Source of the DNA: Calycina herbarum
Taxonomy: Eukaryota; Ascomycota; Leotiomycetes; Helotiales; Pezizellaceae
Direction of reading: 5' to 3'
Length of the DNA: 64,000 nucleotides
Assembly: GCA_001414485.1 (NCBI GenBank)
Contig: LLEY01000088.1
Span: 124,001-188,000 of the forward strand
Positions 60,540 to 64,000 of the stretch are shown here, in pieces. A model generated the notes under the pieces. The model was not told where the DNA came from. It saw only the letters and a program-made list of their open reading frames with translations, and did not search any database. The first letter of the stretch is position 1, and each line of letters opens with the position of its first letter. The translations under genes and the position numbers were made by a program.

Positions 60540-62110
60540 AGCCACTCCCACTTCTTCTACTACCGTGGCAAATCCACTTCGTACAGTATCAACCACATCC
60601 TCTAAATTCATCGTCAAAACTCGGTACACCACTGTACTCGGCACCAGCCTTGTAGTGTTAAATCGGAACAACTATGCCCTCTAGGAGGCCAGCATTCAAG
60701 GAGCCTTCCGAAGTATTCATGGATTCGCTATTATCGACGAGCGTGAGGACTTTGGTACTTTTTCAGACGATCCGGTTCTTTATAGAGACTTTGTCTCTCG
60801 ATATAATCGAGTACTCGCGTACCTCACAGAGTCACTCGAAACCGATATCCTTGAGAAGCTTGAGGAGAACAGTCTTAAACGATATAGGAATACCTTAAGA
60901 AGTTTGATCCCTCGTAAGACGTTGTATTCGTAGATAGCGTAAATAAGGAACTCAGAGCCTTACGCAGTATAAGTAAGGAATACTCAGGTACTCAAGTAGT
61001 ACTCTGAGTAGTGTGAGTAGAGTAGAGTAGAGTATTACTTAAATTTCGGTTGAGTAGAGTAGAGTAGTTACCTATGACTACTTAAGTAGTACTCTGAGTA
61101 GTATACTATAAATAGAAATAAATAACTAAAGTATAAAGTAGTTATCCTTAAAGTCTATATCTTTATCCTTCTTCTCTCTCTTCTTTCTTTCTTTATTAGT
61201 CTCTTCTTCTAGATAAAGGCCCTAGCTTCTTAGACTAATTATAGCCTCATTAGTAGGTAGATTAGTATTTAGAAGTGTTATTTTTAAGCTAGATAAATAT
61301 TACTATATATATATATTATTAGATATTTAAGAAGAAGGATTACTTATAACTTATATTACTTCTCTAAATGTCTCTATATATCTATTAGAAATCTAGAAGA
61401 AAGACCGATTCTAAGAAGACTCTTCTTTCTTACTCTAGGATCTAAGATTAAAGCTATATATAAAGCTCTATTCTTAGATTCTAGAACTCTGCTCTTAGGA
61501 TAGTACTTTCTTAGCTTAGCTATACCTTTATTAAGAGCGTCTATAAAGATCTTTTATCCTCTTTAAGAGTTAGTTATATATATATAAGTAAGAAGTAAGA
61601 AAGAGAGTAGAAAAGAGATCTCGCTTAAGCTCCTAGCAGCCCGGTAAAACCCACTCCGACGCTACTCCGAGCCTCGGTCCGGTCTGGCCCGATACGGCCC
61701 GAATACTCTGAGTACTACTCTGAGTTACTCAGAGTACTATGACTAGAGTAGAGTAGTACTTAAAATTGGTTAGGTAGAGTAGAGTAGTGGTTACTACTCT
61801 ACTCTACTCTACTCATTTCTCACACTGGCCTTACGCTAGGATCAGAATACCGAACGATTTATAGACTTTAACAACAGACTTCGTCAGTTCCGAATGTTCC
61901 TCAAGAACTCCACTGCCCCGGTTACTAACCAGAACATGGTAAACTATATTCGGCTTGTTCTTCCGAATACAGTAGATTAGAGGAATACCTCTAGAACATC
62001 TTAGGAACGACAATGGGGAGGATCAGAAGACGCGAGTTCGTTCGCTACATACGCGCGTAGCAAAGGTAAGAATTCTTTGGAGTTACTATCTCCTGCTCAG
62101 ACAAAGCCGC
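60540..62110 (+). pseudogene. Copia-D gag, interrupted by a MITE
   Basis: Upstream of the MITE: RYTTVLGTSLVVLNRNNYAL, stop (TAG for Trp), EASIQGAFRSIHGFAIID, and YLTESLETDILEKLEENSLK, the copia Gag (UBN2-like) N-terminus with N-Y-x-x-W. Downstream: DQNTERFIDFNNRLRQFRMF and MVNYIRLVLPNTVD. Removing the MITE and one 8-bp duplication lets the downstream frame (E-L-R-A-L-R..D-Q-N-T-E-R) read through the junction. Frameshifts and further stops occur, so it is dead. Confidence 0.65.
60965..61827 (+). mobile_element. Complete hAT-like MITE, 863 bp, with 8-bp TSD
   Basis: Ends CAGTATAAGTAAGG (left) and CTCATTTCTCACACTG (right) are imperfect terminal inverted repeats (CAGTRTRAG). The element is flanked by the perfect 8-bp direct repeat GCCTTACG (60957-60964 and 61828-61835), the duplication size of hAT transposons. 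Subterminal AGTAGAGTAGAGTAG and AGTACTCTGAGTA motifs occur at both ends in opposite orientation, as in hAT subterminal binding sites. No transposase frame. A truncated relative is at 7408-7835. Confidence 0.85.
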
Positions 62111-62319
62111 CCAGCGGTGCTGAAAAGGAAGGAGAAGTTGTCGACAAAGCCCACTGGGAAGGCGGATGAGATTGTCTTCTGTAAGTCTGCCACTTCTGCT
62201 TACCGGTTAGGCCATGAGTCTGAGCCGATCCAGCTTACAGGGAGATCGCTCGCAGTGCCCTCTTCAATCCGCTGCCGATTTTGCACCTCACAGACAACCC
62301 TCACAGACAACCCAACCCT

Positions 62320-62870
62320 CACAAGCGCACAACACCACACCGGCGAGGGACAATGCGATGAGATGTCGTCTTTCTTCATCCAGGTGGACACAGTCGAGTT
62401 ATTCCTAAGCGAGGACGTCAAGTCGACATCTACAGGAGTTGACCAACTCCACGTCAGCACAACTCCATGGCAGCACAAGTACTTGAGAGAACTCAAGTCA
62501 ATGCCACGGCAGCACAAACCTGAGAGAACTCTGCCTCAACTTCAACGAGGAGTTGACCAACTCTGCCATACGTACCCACTTTCGTGATATCCAGCACCCT
62601 GAACCAGAGAAGCAGTAGGTAACTCCTCCTTGAATATATCTTTAAGTAACTGACCAGCGTATTTCTACCACCCTCCACTTAGAGTTGACCAACTCTACGG
62701 TAGCACAACTCCACGGCAGCACAACTCCATTGGCAGCACAACTCTATTGGCAGCACAACTCCACGGCAGCACAACTCCACGGCAGCACAACTCCATGGCA
62801 GCACAAACTTGAGAGAACTCAAGTCGATATCTACCAGCCTACCTCCACTTGGAGTTGACCACCTCTACGG
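62320..62870. repeat. Composite minisatellite block 3
   Basis: It contains the about 170-bp segment CTGCCTCAACTTCAACGAGG ... GACCAGCGTATTTCTACCAC (62,520-62,690) shared with 32,910-33,060. On both sides are 16-bp ACGGCAGCACAACTCC units and AACCTGAGAGAACTCAAGTC units. No gene. Confidence 0.75.
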
Positions 62871-62996
62871 GATTACCTAGATAGATTCGCGCCATGTTTA
62901 CGTTGTTGTTTTAGGGTCTTACTCTATAGAGTTTATACTATCATTAGTGAAATTCAACAGTTTCTTCATCAACGGCGTCGCGTCGTCCTTAGCTTC

Positions 62997-63044
62997 TTTC
63001 CCTCTGCTTACTTCGCGCGCGCAGTGATGTAAATAACTTCGCGC
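62997..63044 (+). repeat. Left arm of a 48-bp inverted repeat
   Basis: 43 of 48 bases match the reverse complement of 63920-63967. The core is GCTTACTTCGCGCGCGCAGT. It may be the terminal repeat of a 0.97-kb DNA element. Confidence 0.75.
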
Positions 63045-63295
63045 TAATCCAAAAAGTACAATCTAAACTCCTTTTAACAACTGGTGTAAAAATATAACTT
63101 TTGAAGAACGAGAGCGGTTCCTTTGACAACGTATAGGGCAGGGCAGGGCATTGTCCAGCGCGTGGCGATTCATTTACGATTCACGGTTTATAGCTAGGCT
63201 GAGTGAGTATAGTGATAGTAATCTCTTATATTGGTGTAGTAAAAAACGTCTAAAGAGAGAAAGAGAAGGGGAGATAGCTAAGCACTCGTAACTAT

Positions 63296-63508
63296 CTACA
63301 GGTACTTTAGCTTTCTAAATTCCTTTTCTAAGACCGAGCGAACAGTGCTTTGTATACGAAGACCGTCTGTGTCAAGTTCCTCCTGCAACCACTTATTGAA
63401 GATGGCCCCCGAAAGTTTCTTAGACAATGGCTTGCTGATTTGATTATCCTGAAGTACCTTCAAGATCGCATAGCGCTTATCCCCTTTTTCCTCGGAGTCA
63501 TTGTCCAA
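63296..63508 (-). pseudogene. Gene fragment inside the inverted repeat (part 2)
   Basis: The frame DNDSEEKGDKRYAILKVLQD continues NQISKPLSKKLSGAIFNKWL and a basic helix to a stop at 63296. It is open only from a TTG, so it is not an independent gene. Charged and helical; could be a nucleic-acid-binding piece. Family not recognised. Confidence 0.35.
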
Positions 63509-63601
63509 CGTTTCTCTCTTGCTTTTTCAACATCCTCATTGCCAGTGCACCGGGTATTGAGTTCTACTAGCGTGGTCACCTGTCCTTCCCGTAACACGGT
63601 T

Positions 63602-63748
63602 CTAAACCACCGGGTCTGCCTTTAATCTAATATATGCTCTCAAAGTCCTTCTTCTCACGTCGACAGTTTCTTCTATACTTGCACCTAGCGCGCAAAGGAT
63701 CGAGGTTACCACTGAATCTAGAAGCGCCGTAGCACAGTAATTAGCCAT
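63602..63748 (-). pseudogene. Gene fragment inside the inverted repeat (part 1)
   Basis: A 48-codon ATG-started frame reads MANYCATALLDSVVTSILCA and VDVRRRTLRAYIRLKADPVV. It precedes the other fragment on the same strand and may be its first exon or exon-like part; a GGTACG/CTTACAG pattern nearby could be splice sites. Unknown family. Confidence 0.35.
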
Positions 63749-63919
63749 CTATCTCTCGCTAAGGGAAGGTTAATCACACGTACCTGTAAGGCCTTAGATC
63801 TCTTGCGAGGTCGCTGGGAATTAGTCGATAGGCTGGCTGGTTGGTTCCGATATAGAGAAGGGGCTGGAGGGCTGGAGGGCGGCACCAGTGGTGATAAGCA
63901 GGCTGGCTGTTTGCGAGTC

Positions 63920-63967
63920 GCGCGATGTTATTTACGTTACTGCGCGAGCGAAGTAAGCGGAGGGAAA
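63920..63967 (-). repeat. Right arm of the 48-bp inverted repeat
   Basis: Reverse-complement partner of 62997-63044 with five mismatches. The window ends 33 bp further on, so flanking duplication cannot be tested fully. Confidence 0.75.
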
Positions 63968-64000
63968 GGGGATAGAGATGGGGGATGGAGATGAGCACAT

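Larger units (their letters stand above)
60242..62290 (+). mobile_element. Copia-D, 5' part only
   Basis: A 148-bp LTR (60242-60389, TGTTAGAAATCAC ... CATTCTTAACA) is followed by GGTTATAAGCCCGG as primer-binding site and a copia gag. The gag is split by a hAT-like MITE and ends, after a degenerate zinc knuckle near 62,190, in a minisatellite. Pol and 3' LTR are absent. The right limit is approximate. Confidence 0.7.

Noticed and set aside
1..64000. tRNA and rRNA genes
   Set aside because: No cloverleaf-compatible A/B-box sequence or rRNA stretch was noticed by eye; a tRNAscan run would be needed to exclude tRNAs.

Overview
The window looks like a chromosome segment of a filamentous ascomycete (Pezizomycotina). 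Introns are 45-95 nt long with GT..AG ends. The gene families are fungal (2EXR, fungal APH kinases, SRPK-type kinase, DUF7924-like, Zn2Cys6-like). Large AT-rich tracts carry the footprint of repeat-induced point mutation (RIP): CpA/TpG has become TpA, and TAG/TAA stand where conserved Gln and Trp codons belong. I cannot name the species from sequence alone; a Eurotiomycete-like genome is my best guess.

Layout. (1) 1-7.2 kb: the 3' end of the valyl-tRNA synthetase gene, a five- or six-exon MFS transporter, then a run of broken genes (a hypothetical, a truncated bHLH protein, an HDDC2-like HD-domain relic and an adenylate-kinase-like relic arranged head to head). (2) 7.4-15.1 kb: a truncated hAT-like MITE and a complete 7,247-bp Ty3/gypsy chromovirus (432-bp LTRs, 5-bp target duplication CTTGA). 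The element's gag-pol is destroyed by RIP, but its 3' region carries an intact antisense ORF for a Cys-rich, coiled-coil, acidic protein. (3) 15.1-27.9 kb: a gene-like region with mostly single-lesion pseudogenes (APH kinase, 2EXR protein, DUF7924-like protein, SRPK-like kinase, Myb-like protein, chromo-like protein) and one fully intact gene, a TDP2-like endonuclease/exonuclease/phosphatase. (4) 27.9-34.8 kb: RIP-mutated debris, a solo LTR, a 19-bp minisatellite, a mutated family gene, a composite minisatellite block and a Cys-rich small gene. (5) 34.8-56.0 kb: a nested retrotransposon stack. Copia-A (minus) is interrupted in its RT by gypsy-C (TSD TCCAG), which itself holds copia-B; copia-A is interrupted again in its integrase region by gypsy-2 (TSD CTTTA), a relative of gypsy-1. 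(6) 56-64 kb: gene fragments, a 125-bp tandem repeat, minisatellite blocks, a copia gag interrupted by a complete 863-bp hAT-like MITE (8-bp TSD GCCTTACG), and a 48-bp inverted repeat pair flanking gene fragments at the right edge.

How it fits together: the window is a transposon graveyard embedded among ordinary genes. The retroelements are heavily mutated, and several neighbouring low-copy genes carry one or a few nonsense codons, some of the RIP type (TGG to TAG, CAA/CAG to TAA/TAG). This suggests either spread of RIP into flanks or that these genes were once duplicated. Likely functional genes are few: ValRS, possibly the MFS transporter, the TDP2-like enzyme, two small Cys-rich proteins, and possibly the antisense ORF of gypsy-1.
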